A DNA stretch of 64,000 nucleotides from Fratercula arctica (GCA_947846985.1 CANTUZ010000002.1:12383587-12447586), one strand, 5' to 3'. Positions 26,301-39,595 are shown, numbered from the stretch's first letter. Translations and numbers: made by a program. Notes: generated from the letters alone by a model not told the origin.

Positions 26301-26337
26301 TTCCACCACGGGTCAGCTTTCTGTGATCAAAAACTCT
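17341..26337. other. Intergenic DNA, no gene recognised
   Basis: No supportable gene. The first part (to about 22.5 kb) is AT-rich. The part from about 22.7 to 25.9 kb is GC-richer and therefore dense in short open frames on both strands. A short perfect inverted repeat, ACCATGAG/CTCATGGT with a 6-nt loop, lies at 20327-20348. A homeodomain- and GATA-core-rich patch lies at about 23570-23660. None of these proves function. Confidence 0.55.
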
Positions 26338-26472
26338 ACTGGGAAACTAGGTTCAATTGGTTCAATTCCCTCTCCACTGCCATTTTTTTGTGTGACGCTG
26401 AACAGGTTCTTTAATTGCTTCACGTCTCAGTTTCCCATTCATAAATAATTGTACTTCCTTTCCTAGAGGTTT
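26338..26472 (+). mobile_element. MIR SINE remnant (forward)
   Basis: The stretch follows the MIR consensus order: a 'GGTTCAATTCCCTCTCCACT' segment (about 26359-26378) corresponding to the 'agtcccagctctgccact' part, 'TGTGTGACGCTGAACAGGTT' (about 26389-26408) corresponding to 'tgtgtgaccttgggcaagt', then 'TTCACGTCTCAGTTTCCCAT' (about 26419-26438) corresponding to 'cctcagtttcctcat', and a trailing ATAAATAATTGTACTTCCTT. MIR is an ancient tRNA-derived SINE spread before the amniote radiation; recognisable copies are sparse in birds. It is non-coding. Confidence 0.72.
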
Positions 26473-29400
26473 TTTTTTTTATTTTATTTTTCTTACAAAT
26501 TATATTTAAAAAAAGCTACTCAGGATGCAAAAATGTGTACAGCAAAGTTAGGAGATTAATGCTGCATTTAAATTGTCTTGATTCTGTCTCTTGAACTTCC
26601 ATTTTGGTCTCTCCCTGAGGAACAAGTGATTCGTCAATTAAATTCTGTACCATAATGCAGATAGGGGAGAGAATTAAGGTTGCACACTAATCACCCCTTT
26701 CCTTCATCTCCAATGCTTGACTTTGAAGCCTAAATAGAATTCTTTTAATGTATTGCTAAACATAATTTTCTATGTAATTTTAAATAAAGAAGTAAAAACT
26801 CAATTATTTTATGTCAAACTGTTATGTCTTTTTTTGTATGCATTCATTCTGCAGTACTACTAGAAAGGCCATGCTGACTACTCGGCGTTGCTACCACCTC
26901 TATCACCTCTGCCCATGTCTGGCCACACCACATGGTGCTCGTACAAAGCTGCCACGTTGGCCATATTGCTGGTGTGACAAGGGGTGGCCCAGCAGGAGAC
27001 AGGAGGAGAGGGAAGGATTGAAGAACACCAGTCTCTCTTTCTTTTCATTTTCACAGCTTCTCACCCAGCCAGAGCTGGTCATCGGAGCTGTAAAGGCCTC
27101 ACATGGCAGCTAAGGCCACTCCAACCCACCCTTGTCCTGCTAATTTAGAGGGCGCAGCAAAGCCCTCACAGGAGGAGCATGTCCCGTCGGTGGGACTGGA
27201 GCTGGCCCTCCTCAGCACTCCCAGCCCTGCTGTGTAGATGTAGATGTGCTTTGGGGCACAAGAACAGTCATGATCAATTAGTTTGAAAATCCACTATTAA
27301 CTTTTTCTAGGGGAAGTGTAAAAGGACAGAAGAGAAACTGCCGTTTTCAAAGTTCACAACAAAACCTGGATTATTTTTTATGGAAAAATAAAATGCATTT
27401 CCATAGCTCCAGGGATTCCTTCTGCAACATTTCAAAGGCCGGCTGCAAACACCAGCAATGCAGAACCTCTCAGTAACAGAAAATATTAAATGATCAAAAC
27501 AGATGGGTTAGTATTGGCAGTAGCGGTAATAACACAGTCCTGCACCAGTCTGTTTGGATGTTGCTATAATCAGTCCCTGGGTTAGCATGAGATTGCTGGG
27601 GTTCCTTCTGCTTTGTGCGCGTGGATGTCACTGGGTGCCTGCCTGCTGATGCGTGTCCCCTCTGCATCATCCAGCTCTGCTGGGGAAACCCGAGTGCAGT
27701 GAGGAGGATGCAGCCTGATGCTCTTCCCTAGGGAACGCCGGCAGTTCTTGCCTCAGGGGGGAAAGAAAATATTCATTGACTCTGCAAAATGTGGGTCAGT
27801 GTAGTGTTATGGCTGGTTTTTTGTGATTTATTTTGTTTCCATTTAGTATTAAGCATTAGTATAAGAAAGCCTTTGTACAGCAAATACCTAGCCTGCCTGT
27901 GTTGTTTGGATTGCCTGGCAACAGGCAGAGATGTCATATCGGTATCAAAAAGCAAGATGATCTAGATGATGACTGAAAACCTGCTGGTAACGTGGTCCGG
28001 TGATGAGAGCATCACAGCCTCTCTGTCCTGCCCAGGAGATTGTAGGAGCCATACGGTCACCAAACTCCTGGCAAATGGACCAAACCTGGCCCTCTCACCA
28101 AGAAAGTCAATGGTCTGAGCGGGAACCGATAAGGAGGGTGCAGCTGGGATGGCTCTTGTTTATTCACAATTAAAATGGGAGCAATAACCATTTCTAGAGA
28201 GATGATTAGAGAGTGGAAATCAAGTAAAGAAATAAACAGAATGAGCAGGATGGGCCATTTAACCTCGTTCAGATCTCAGGTTCAGGAGATGAAGAACAAG
28301 TGTTTTCTGTATTACACTAGTCCGTTCTAATGCATCCAAGTGCCACATTCATTTTTCTAGGTGCCAAGCCTCCTTATTCTTTTCTTCAGATGTTTTCTAA
28401 AGATATTTGGAATTAAGTCATTCCAAGATCATTTTATTCCCTGATGTAGCTTCTATGATGACCATTTCATGTAAAAACATGGCCTTCCGTGTTTCACCCA
28501 GTCAGTAAAATCCAAATCGGAGTATATCAACCCTCAGAAGGAGGGAAGACAAAGTGGTGGCTCCTGGCTCTGACCTCAAACATCCACAGACCTCATCACG
28601 TAGCAGATGAAGGAGGAGAAAAAAGAGAGGACTCAGACCTCTTCATTTGGGAACCCGTATCTCCAGAGCTGTTTGCCAGCTATTTCAGTAGCACTTCTGA
28701 GCCTTGCCTCAGCTCGGTGTCCGACGAGAGAGGAGCTCATCACGCTTACTGCTGACAGCAGGCTTGTCTCCTGCAGGGCAGGACTTTCTGCTGGGGAGGA
28801 AAGTGGCTGCAACATTTCGGCCGTGCACTGAGCAGGCGGTGCACAACGCCAGGCCAGCGGCAGCACCAAGGCCCACGCCACAGGGGTGGAGGGGGGGGTT
28901 GCAGAGCGGGTCCCCGTAGCCCCCGGCCATGGCAGTGATGTGCAAACCAAAATTAACCACATGCCTGCCCAGGAGTTCAAGGCGAGATTGTGCTTCCCTT
29001 GATTCACATGTAACACCAAAGGCTCCAAACTCCCATCAAGAAAGGCTTAAAAAGCTTCAGAAAAAGCCAGAAGGTGAGTGGGAGCAAGCTTTCCTGCCTG
29101 CCCCCTGACTGAAGAGACTGGGAGTTGTAAAAAGCAGTGATTGCTGAAACTTTGTCTGTATTTTGGCAGTGACTTCACTAGGACCCAGATCCACTCTATC
29201 GATTTCTTCCTCCTGAAAGGTAAGCACAAGCCCGTACCAGTGGGTAAACACGCTGCACCCAGGAATTTGGTGACCGTGGTCATAGCAAAGGATGTAGTAA
29301 ACTCAGATATTGGATTATTTGAGAATTGCAGCAGTGAAACTAATCTAACCTTTCAGCGGCTCTTTTAAGTGATATTATTATTAGCCCTTGTTCAGAGGAT

Positions 29401-32400
29401 GGCAGGCAGGCAGCCAGTAAAGCACTTAGAGTTTACCATCATCCATCTGCTCCTCTATAGATTTGAAGACTGTAGAAATTTTCCTTTTTAGGACTTACTT
29501 GGAATATGATTAGTGGGCCACTTGCCACATTGCTATACAAGCGTGTCTGTGTGCTTTAGGCAGAGGTATGTGACAGGTATTTTATCAATGAGGGACTCCG
29601 GATTGAACACTATTTCCATTCATTTCTCTGCTTGTTTATTTGTGTAGCAAAACTACCCCTGCTGTTCTCAGAACACGTATCAGGATAGCAAACCTTTTGC
29701 ACTGCAATAAGGGGGTTATACAAGCATATACACATAACCTTCCAGCTCTCAAGGAAATTAAGGTTAAAATTAAAAGGTCTTGTTTTTAAATACCTGAATC
29801 ATGTGGCTTTCTCTTAAATTTTATAGTTGTAATTGCAAGAATATCTAGTAGAGCAGTGCCTGGGATCCTAGGTAGACATCCTAGTCAGGGATTAATATCC
29901 TGGCACTGTGGGGTGCTGAGACACAAGAAAAAGTGAGCCCATGCCCCCTAGACCCACGCAGTCTAAGTAGTCATTTTATGCTACTTTTCCTGTGATTTTT
30001 CAAAGTGTCGCCTGTCCGGCACTGGCCTGGCAGAGCTCACTGCAGTGCTGTGTTAACGGGCTGGGAGCACGGAGGGTGAGTTCAGCCCTTCCGGTGAGGT
30101 ACCGGCGGCTGAGAAAGGTGATTTATGATGGATCTCAGTTTATGGGAAGGGTTCCTATAAAGTCAGTTCTTCCTTGTGTTCTTTCAGCATTCCACATTCA
30201 CTATTTCATAAATATGGAGAAGATCAAAGGTGTAACTATGTTAAATTATGTTAACATGCACGAGCCTTCTGTTTCAGGCCATCTTGCGATACCGCAGCTT
30301 TTACCTCAGCTCCTGCAAGCCCCTGCAAACCTCCTGCGTTTCACCTGTGCTGCCCCACTGCTCCCGGCTCCCCAGGGGTGCATTTCCAGAAGCTGTCATT
30401 TTTCATTTGCTCTCTGATGAGCTTGGGAAGGGCTTGGAGCATGGTGTCTCTCCCCCTCAGACGACAATATTCCTAGCAATGTCTCCGAAATATTCTGTGT
30501 GCCAGAAAGGTGGAGCTTCTGCTTCCAAGGGGGAATTTGAACTGTGGGGAGGTGAGCAGTATAAATATATCTCTTATTCACCATGTAGGACAGTTCACCC
30601 ACATTGTGGTCCGTTGGCTGTAGCACCATACATGCTTCTTGGTTTTTCAATGTGGTGGGGCAGCGAGTTCAATTAAAAGGCAAATAAAGATACAGTTTCC
30701 TAAGCTGGACTAAGACACAGCAGGACTTACCCAGCACATCCCATGTCAAAGAGACTGGGCAGATGATTTCCAAGAGACCCAAGTCTTTAGGGTGTAGATA
30801 ATCAAGTTCTACCATGAAATGTATCAAAGGATGGAGGACAAAATTATGCCTCCCTAAAATTTTTGCCTTGGGGATGGGGATGATTCCTGGAAAGTCGTTA
30901 GTACTTGTGAGAAGAGAAGGGCAGCTGACGAGATCAGAACTTGGATGAGGGACCAGGTAACACGCAAGGCGGCTGGTCTCACCAGCCTTGCGTAGGGTCA
31001 CACCAACTGGGCACGCGGCTCCTTGAAGCCTTTACCGGCACCTCAGTGTGCACCTCTTTCTGACAGGCTGTGACCTTCCCCAGGTACGTTTTGAGTGAGT
31101 GTCTGCTGACTTAACACGCCATCAAACCTTTGAAGACCCATTTTGTGTGTCTTTCACAGGCAAAGTGTGTCGCATAATATTTCCCCTCCACTTTTGGTGA
31201 AATTTGAGTTGGCATGAGCCATGGGCTTCAAACGAGCCAGGGATGAAGCGCTATGATCTGCAGGCAGTCCTACTGACTTGTTTGTGTTGCTTTGGTACAT
31301 GCACAGACCAGTGTGTGAGGAACACAGAAACTGGAGAAAAAAATACATGAAAGACTATGGCTTTGAAATCATTGAAGCATGTATTCAACGCCTATGGACT
31401 TCAATGGGCTGCAAGGTCCTGCTGAATAGGGCTTCTGACTGGAGTAAATACTTGGATTAAACTTGGGCAGAGAAATAACAAGCTCTTTCAGGTTCAAAAA
31501 ATACATCTAGTGACTCATTAAAAATGGTTTTCCACGAGGCTCCTCTCAACATCTGCAGTCAGTGCTGTCCCTTTCTCCCACACAAACTCAATACACTCTG
31601 TCCGAATCCTTTCCTTGAACATAAATGTGTTTTTATCTGGGAGAAGGTCCGCTTCGCCATGGAGGGGCCCTCTCAGCAGGGCTTCACATCCTTCCTTGGC
31701 GGCAACTTCCCTCCCCAGAGAATGGACCCTCCTCTGGTTTCCAGGATGAATGGCCCCACACCTCTTGGCCGGCCCTAAATATTGGTCATCCCATTGCTGG
31801 TTCCCACAATCCAGACATCATTGTCATGGGTACACTGGAAATTGATGAGTATTTAAAAGTAGCAGTCATATTATTTTTTTCTTTGTATTCTTTGTGTCTG
31901 GAGAAGACATAAGGAAAGGGGACAAAAGCTTTCAGAAACACCAGTGGCAACAGATTCCCTGCCTGAAATACCTTGACAGTGGCACGTCTTTTGTTTTCTG
32001 GCTTTCAGGTTTGGTTTGTTTTTTTTTTTTTTTCAGAAAGTACTGAGCACCCCAGTTTTCAACTCAGGTTTCTTTGAAGACTTCTCAAATTGGCTGTCCA
32101 GGCATACCAATCATTTTTTGAGGATTTAGGATGTGAAAATCAGGCAGCCTGTTCCTTCTCTATATAAAACTGAAAGAACATGAGGAATAGGGGGAAAAAA
32201 GAAACTATTTTGCATAGAAAAATGGCAGCTATCAACTATGTTTAAGAAAATTGCAGAATATAAAAAGAAATAATGAACTTCTTCACAAGGAAAAACACTT
32301 TCACTGTACCTGCTAAGATATCCAAATTGCTGCATGGGCAATTAACAAAGACAAGGTTATTACAACAGGTGTAATTCTGTTTTAATACTATATGGATTTG

Positions 32401-34472
32401 GCATTAATAAATGACAGTGACCAAAGGCAAGAAAATGTTAACTCTAAAAATATTTGGGTTTCAGACTGTTTTGAGAAAGCATTATTTTCAAGCATTTTTA
32501 TTTTCAAGAGGGCTTTGGGTGAGCCATGTCAGGTATAGGAAGGCAGCACTGAGCATGTAAAGACTTTCTTTACTAAATTATTTAGTGCTCATGAAAGGTG
32601 CCAGATGGAGAGCCTTGGGGACTCAAGTCTTCTTTTTTATCTGCAAAACTGCCATAGAATAAAAAGTGACAATTTTACCAAGCGCCGTGGCTGCCTGAGC
32701 CCTGACGTGGAGCTCTTGCCCCTGAGGGGGACGGGTTTGCTTTGCCACCTGCCCCTGCAGCCCTGGGTGTCCCTGCTGCAACGCGTTGTCGTGGTTTGGG
32801 CCCCTCAAACATGCATCATGAGGGCGATACGTGGTGTGAGAGACAAGGCAGAGACCCATCTCTCCTCCGGCAGAAAGGCTGATGCTTTCTTCTCCTTCAC
32901 CTGTTCTGCTGGCAGGTTGCTGATAAACCCGATGGTGGGTCAGCCGTGGGTTTGAACTGGTTCAATGAGGTCAAATGTCCAGTTATGAGTAAAAAAAGAG
33001 GTCACCTATTGCCAGGGGTGGGGCTGGATGATTTAATGGGCTATTTATTATCCGTCTCACAGCTTTAATGATCCTGTAAGTAATGAGCCACCCCGTCTGC
33101 TGAAACACTTCAGATCTGTAAAGCCCAGTCAGTGTGTATCTACAGTGCTTTGTGGCTAAATCAGCTTATGAATCTCTGTCCATATGGTTGGAGCCAAACA
33201 TATAACAAAATATGATACAATAAACAAGAGGAGGGCTAAGGAAATCCATGGCTGCCATATGCCAAGGCATAAACAGGTAAAAATACGTGTTTTCTTTACA
33301 CTTTTTATTTTTTTTATAGAGGACCAAGACAGAAGGCAAACCTGTTCAATTTGGGGTAAGTGCCTTAGCATAAGTGCAGCAAAAATCTGCACAGCTGGAC
33401 TAAGGGTAACGCAGCACCACTGCTTAGTTCAGTGATGCAAATGGCAATCTCAAAAGTTATCTGAGTCCACCTAAAAGAAAAGTTTGCCCTCTTCAAGCCA
33501 CCGTGGGATCACACCACTCACTAAACAACTGACCATACAAATAGGAGAAACAAGGACAAAGAGTAGAAGTGCTGGCAAAGCTCCCATCATGGCCTACTAG
33601 GGTATGGAAGGAATAAGAAATAAGGAGCCTCCAGCCCGTAAAAGGTGTGTCCATGACTGATACATGGGATTATGCCCCAGGGGCTCAAGAGGAAAGTTTT
33701 CTTCTCTGGTAGAAGAAACCTGATTGCAGAAACAAGGTTCTGAGAAGGTCCTCACAGGAAACCACGTCAGCTGTCCAATGCGGTCTGACCTGTCAGATGG
33801 AGATAAAATCATTGCCAGTTGCCTCAGAGCCCACAGAAGAGGAGGAAGGTTGTGTGTGCCAGCAGGCTCCATGCCAGACTACAAGCAATAAAAGGAGTTT
33901 CTTCAGCCCCTGGAGAGGGAATGTGTATAGGATCCGGCTCTGATGCAGTCCAGACCTTGTCTGTGCTCTTCCAGTAGGAGTCTCAGGACACCTGCAAAGG
34001 CAAGTATTCTTGCTGGACTGTAACTCCAGACCCCTCCTCTGGGACTGACTAGTGTACTTTGGGCTGTATCTGAACCAGTGCCAGAGCATGGATGAATGTG
34101 ACCAGCTCTGTTCTCAAAGATGAGGTGAGGGAGAAGCAAGAAGTTGGGCATCCTGCCTGTGAGCATGGGAAGAGACAGCTGTAAAGAAGTAAGCACCAAG
34201 AGAGGATGGTATGAGGGAGGGGAAGCCATCTTCCAGATGTTCACATACCTGGCCTTGTGGAAACACCAGCCAGCTCCAAGGAGGCAAGCCCCAGAGGGGT
34301 CTTTTCTTACAGCAGCTCTGAATCAATGGTCCCAAAGAGACCCAGGCAGCTGGATACATTATTTTGTGGATCTGTGCCATGATGTCCTACAGAATCAAAT
34401 TACACACTGAGGCCTGAGAATTAAAAATCCCTAACTGTCTTGGTAGCTTTCCACTCCAAGTCTGCTGGTGTC
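26473..34472. other. Intergenic DNA, no gene recognised
   Basis: No supportable gene. The stretch contains a T-run at 26470-26480, a T15 run at 32019-32033 and GC-richer patches at about 28630-28960 and 32690-32950. At about 33.6-34.4 kb overlapping frames of 70-113 codons exist on both strands, but none carries a recognisable domain. I looked for LTR boundaries, a primer-binding site and gag/pol-like frames and saw none. Confidence 0.55.
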
Positions 34473-34600
34473 TTGTACTGGGGAGCCCCAAACTGGACAC
34501 TGGCGCACTCACAAGTCCTGCATGGAGGACTTGTGAGAACTACTTCCCCTGACCTGCTGACTGCACTCTCAGTAATGCAACCCAATATGTTCATCTTGCC
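34473..34600 (-). mobile_element. CR1 LINE fragment (reverse orientation)
   Basis: The plus strand reads 'TTGTACTGGGGAGCCCCAAA' then 'CTGGACACTGG', followed by 'CCCCTGACCTGCTGACTGCA' and 'GTAATGCAACCCAATATG'. This matches the reverse complement of the CR1 reverse-transcriptase C-terminal region, and the same landmarks appear in order in the better copy at about 40.9-41.04 kb ('GGGGAGCCCAGAACTGGACA', 'CCCTCGACCTGCTGGCCACA', 'TGATGCACCCCAGGATGCCA'). Only about 130 bp survive and both ends are diffuse. Confidence 0.65.
34508..34537. repeat. Perfect 11-bp inverted repeat (hairpin) inside the CR1 scrap
   Basis: CTCACAAGTCC at 34508-34518 and its exact reverse complement GGACTTGTGAG at 34527-34537 flank an 8-nt loop. 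The palindrome stands where the intact CR1 copy at 40.4-41.3 kb has no such symmetry, so it arose after insertion. Neither arm extends beyond 11 bp, which is too short for a typical microRNA precursor. Confidence 0.85.
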
Positions 34601-37600
34601 CGTTTCCTCCTTCTTTGCAGTCCCTTGCTGCAGGAGTTCCTGTCCAAACCAGAAGCTCTTCCTTTCTTTTAGATCACGTAGCGCGGGGGTGGCAGGACTG
34701 GTACTACTTCATTATAGGACAGGTGTGAGAAATAAAGACTGTTTTCATTTACGGAAGAATTCTATTCGTAGCTACAGGGAATAGTGAGTTTTCTGAGGAG
34801 TGGCTGGAGTCAGAAAACCATGGCACCTACCAGAGATGAAGCTGTGTCAGTCTGGACGTGGGTCACAGGGATTCCCATCTCTGCTGTGACATCTTGCCTT
34901 GGCCAAAACCTGCTCAGCAGAAACTCTGTACAAAGAAGGAAAAGCAAAAATCCAACAGAACCAGGATGACGAAGAGGTTTGGTGCTGGTTTATTGCTGTG
35001 AAGAGTGCTGCAGAATCTCAGACGCCATTTCGGGAGTCTGGGAAGCGTTTCTCAAGGGGAGCTGGAAGGTGTGAGAGCAAAAGCACCTCTAGTGCAGAAA
35101 CAACCCGGTTAGAGTGCTCAGAGCCCAACGGCGCAGGCAGGCAATCACGTATCACAGCGAGGGGCATGCCGCCAGAGCACAACTTTGACGGAATATCAAA
35201 ATCTTCAGCACAAAGATTCCTAGAAAATACAAAGGAATGGGGTAAGTAATCTCCTATCACAGAAACATCTAAGATTTGAATTAACCTCCCTAGGCCTTAA
35301 ATTTCATTGCTTCACATGGGGCTAGTGTGTCTCAGGTTAATTGTGTAGACCTCTGGTAATTGGCCCAAATATAACACAAGGAGATTTTCATGCTAAGCCA
35401 ACATCAATACTCTGCATCAAAGGCTGCCCTGAATTCTCCCCCTTGGTTGCTCAGTCATCTTTGATCTAAAAAATGAAAAGAGTAAGGGATTTTGTTGTTA
35501 TTTTTATTCCTTCTCACCCACCTCAAGATTGAGGTTAGTGAAAATACAAACAGAGAAAAGGTGGGAAAACATAAAAAAAAATGTAAAGAGAAGCAAGGAT
35601 GATGGAGTGAAGTAAACAGAAAGAAATAGGCTTAGAAAAGAAAAAAGAGTTGTTGATGGTAGAAGGAGAGATGCTGTGGACACGGGATATCACAGTGAAT
35701 GGGGTGGGGAAGAAAAGCCCAGGTGTGGTATTATGAATGAGGAAAAGGGATCAGTCCATGACTTCTGTAGGATATGAGAATCAGGTCCTGTCTTCTTAAG
35801 CCATCTTTGTGATGACCGTTTGACCTCACTGTGGTCTGCTACAGAAGCCACCAGGAAGCCACTGAGACCTGCAGCACATAAGCAAAAAGGCCTTGTACAT
35901 TTGAGTCTTGTTGGGAATAATGATTATTTGGGAAACAGACGTTCCTCTGTGAATCTCGTAATACTCATACAAAAAGCAAAGGCCCATGCCACCCACCGTT
36001 GCTGGCTGCGGAGGAGGGAAGGAGTTGCTCCATTCACATGGAGCTTGAGGGAGTGAACCAAGCCTCTCGTGGGCAAAAGAAGGAAACCAGAAGAGCCAGA
36101 GAGAGGAATGCGTAGAGGGAGATGGGAAGCAGAGAGGAGAGGACACATGGAATTCAGGGAATTTGGGGATTTGGGAACTCAAAGTCTTTGTTCTAAGGTT
36201 GCACTGGGGACTCGACTCTCCCAGCAGTCCCGAGTGCTTCCTTTCAGCAGCTCCACAAAAAAACAAACTTGCTTTTAGTGCCACCAAGACTGAGCAGAAT
36301 TGAGCCCCAGGGTTATGAAAGTTTGGCTCCAGGAAGGGTTGTTCACAAGTTTCCCATTCAAAGTTGAGCTTCAGTCCCATTAATTACAGAAGGACGGATC
36401 CACAACTTGGAAATCTGGATGAACTCACAACATGCATGAGGACACTCAGACCTTAATCCTTCAGTCTGGCCTCACTCCTAATTTACAGCCCCAGGAACTC
36501 TGTTTCCAAGAAAACGTCTTCTTCCTTATCCTGTGCTATTATCATCTCTCCTCCCAGCAGTCTTGCGTTAGCCTCCACGGAGCACAGCTTTGGGGAATGA
36601 AGCTCAGCAAAATGTTTCAGACCACAAAAAAAGTCGGGAGAGATGGATTCATGACCTTGCAAAATGAAATGTTTGCTCTTGCTTGTTGCCGAGCTGATTT
36701 CCTAAAGGGGGTAAAAATTAGCTCCCGATGAAATATTGTGTTTCAAATCAGTTCCAAATGCATGTAGTTCACTGACCCTTCAGTTTCCAGCTTGGACACT
36801 AAACTGGAAAACCTGCTATTTGCACAGCTCTGATTATGAATCATTTGTGTTCTTGGTTATTAAAAATGATTTTAAAAACACACAAAAAAGAACAAAGAGA
36901 AATAAAAAATCAGGAACATCCAACAAGCTAAGAACCAAGATGAGAGAAAGAGGAAATTCATTCCTGATGCTGTTCGAGCAAGCTTGATAAAAATGTCACC
37001 AGAAATTTTGTCTGTATTTAAATAAATTCTCACCAAAAATTCTTTCTCTTCTGTAACTAAATCAAATACTGATCAGAAATACAGCATTTTAAAAAGCTGC
37101 CCGTGTGAAACACAAGCAAAAGAGACTCCATGTTTTTTATTACAAATTGAAATTACAAAGCAAAAGGACAAAATTTTGTTAGGTGTGAAAATGTGTTTGT
37201 CTGGGCATCTGATGCAAGAGAGCATCAGGCAACATCACCAAAGTAAACAGATGAAATATGAAGCCCCCTTCTACATCCCTGCCAGAAAAGCAGCGGCTAT
37301 GTTTGACAGGCTAAAAATGTGCCTACCGTTATGTTGACTTTTAATTGGAATCATTAGAAAAAATGACCTTAGCAAACACGGCTTTACCTCCCCAGCTTTT
37401 GTTGCTGTATTTTTTCCAGTCTCCTCAGTGTGCTCCTGCATTGCAGGCTGATACCTGAGCCTTGCCTTTGCTGCGCGTTAGGGCTCTCACCAGCGTGCCA
37501 TCTGGAGCGGCATGCTCGTATGGAAACCACTATCCATTCCCCTGCAAAGCCAGATAATGGGATTCACTCTCCCTTCTTCCCGTTACAGTCTTCTAAGGGC

Positions 37601-39595
37601 CAAATCCTCCCTCCACTTACAGCACAGAAAGTCCCATCCACCCAGCGATGCTATGCTGCATTTACACTAATGCAACTGGAGGCTAATTTTGGCCCTACGT
37701 TATTTGTATACTCGGATATTAACTTAATGTAGGCCATTTTCTGAGCTTGCTTCTACTCTGCAACATATATCAATTTACTGAAAGCGAGAGCATCCTTCTT
37801 AGCTTCCCGTATCACAGGTACATATTCAGGGCATGGGCAGGGAGAGAGTTTTCATTTTTCCAATTATGGCTGTGGTGGCAGTAGGATGAGATTGACTTGC
37901 ACTTATATCCATTACTGTGTTGCAAGTGTTGTTCGGTGCAGAATATTTTATATGATGGGTTCCTTCTCTATCATTTGGCAATCAATTCTTCATAATTTGA
38001 AGTTCCCTTTCCTTGTTGAACTGCTCTCCTCCCGGTGGAGCTGGTTTGCGTGTTGATTTGGAATAGAATGAAAACTCAGTGAACTACAAAAGCCTGTTGC
38101 AGAGATTTTTTGGTGATGTATGACCAACACCCTCTTTATTCCCGGCCCGTTATTTCCTTCAGCATCTGCTCAGCTGATTAGTTTTAATGAGCAGTAGCTC
38201 CACTGGTGCATAAGGGAATTCACAGCTCAGTAGGTCGGGGAAAAGAAAGCGGGCGGTGGAAAACGTCTGCGTGCAGGTGTCTGTCTCCACATGTGCCTTC
38301 CTATGCACATCAGACGTGCGACAGGAGGAAACATCCTGCTGGTGCACCGCAGCCCCAGAGAAACTCTCCTGTACTGAGTAGTGGTTCCCACTGGAAGAGG
38401 CTCTTTGAGATCCAAAACCACCGACAGCTATCATGGATACACAGGGAAAAGCGAAGTTATGTCTTGGGACTGTTGTATCTCCAGGTACACATAAGCCATG
38501 ACTGGTTATTTCCCTAAAAAATGCCATGTTGTGCTATGCTCGGATCCTGAATTTTGCAATTTCCTGCTGCCCTGCATGTTTGTCCGGTGTTTTTCCCCAG
38601 GACCAGGGTTCCTGGTCCTGCCCTGCTCCCGCACACGCAGCAGAGCAGCTCCATGCTGAGCAGGGACTGCAACGGACAGAAACCAAACGGCAGCCAGGGA
38701 GAACCAGGCCAGCAAATGCTGTTTGGAGGCAGAGCTGCCAGCTCCAGCCCCGGTGTTTGCTCCAATTTCCATACCTGGAACATGCAAAAACCTGCAGGGC
38801 ATTGGTTCCTCAGTCATTAACGGGACTCAGAAGCTGAGAGCACCTTTCTGTAGGTCTGCTCGCTGGCTGTGTATCTGAGGTACAGAAACATTGAAGTAAA
38901 ACCAAGTCAGAACAGCAGCAGAGCTGTCTCGCTCCTGGCCTGGTGTCCGTCATTCTCTGGAACAGTCTTCCTTTCTCAGTCACTGCAGAAATCATTTCAG
39001 CAGGAGACTGAAGATGCCAAACGTTGTAATGGAAACGGTAATAGTCAGGTGGGAATAGTTTATTTTCTGTAACCTTACAGTACCAAAGGTACAAGCCCTG
39101 CTAACAGAGCCACGTCAGTGAGAACACATGAACGTGATCTCTTTTTTTTTTTTCTCTTTTGGCTTTTCAAACTGGGACGAGAGTTACTCAGCAATCCCCA
39201 CTTTCATCTCCCTGCGGAGGAAGCCTTGCAATTCCATGACATGGTGACTGTGTGGGTTTGGGTAAACAACCCCCAAAATGTGTGAGGCAAGGGCTGTGGC
39301 TGACGAACGTGCCAGACACAAGCCACCCTGCTGGACATGGCAGCCCTCAGCAGCAGCGTGGTTCCTCTCCCGCGCAGGGATGCTGGGTGCTGCGAGTTCC
39401 GGAGCACAAACCCAGGGGACTGTGCTGGCATGGGCGGCTGCGGTGTGGTGCTGCAGGAGAGGCAAAACAGCAGTGCTGGGCACCAGCGGCACCTTCTCGT
39501 GTCTCCCCCGGGTAGGGGTAAATGCCATCAGACCTCAGGGTCCCCTTCCTCACCCATAAGCCCCATACCTCCCTCAACTTTGGCTGTCTCCTCCT
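34601..39595. other. Intergenic DNA, no gene recognised; one MITE-like element inside
   Basis: No supportable gene. An exon-donor-like 'GGGGTAAGTAA' occurs at about 35238-35248 without a matching convincing acceptor or start. The short frames at 35.8-36.4 kb and 38.2-39.5 kb show no recognisable protein. The MITE-like element at 37596-37696 is listed separately. A T-rich run lies at about 39142-39153. Confidence 0.55.
37596..37696. mobile_element. Short element with terminal inverted repeats (MITE-like)
   Basis: A 101-bp segment begins AGGGCCAAAT (37596-37605) and ends ATTTTGGCCCT (37686-37696); the last 9-10 bases are inverted complements of the first. The interior ('TGCATTTACACTAATGCAAC', about 37659-37678) resembles a family of short repeats with gggccaaat ends and 'ttacacc..gtgtaa'-type centres that I recall from reptile and bird genomes. 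I see no clear target-site duplication (flanks TTCTA and ACGTT), which fits an old insertion. It has no coding capacity. Chance symmetry remains possible. Confidence 0.4.

Noticed and set aside
29360..29460. Second MIR-like patch (TATTATTATTAG, AAAGCACTTAGAG)
   Set aside because: Only two short words resemble MIR and the tRNA-derived core is missing; not enough to call.
33590..34790. Possible endogenous retrovirus or solo LTR
   Set aside because: No paired termini, primer-binding site, polypurine tract next to an LTR, or gag/pol/env-like frame was seen. Only a CR1 scrap is recognisable.
34899..35249. 116-codon frame ending at a good splice donor (GGGGTAAGTAA)
   Set aside because: It opens at TTG rather than ATG, shows no recognisable protein, and I see no convincing acceptor that would make it an exon.
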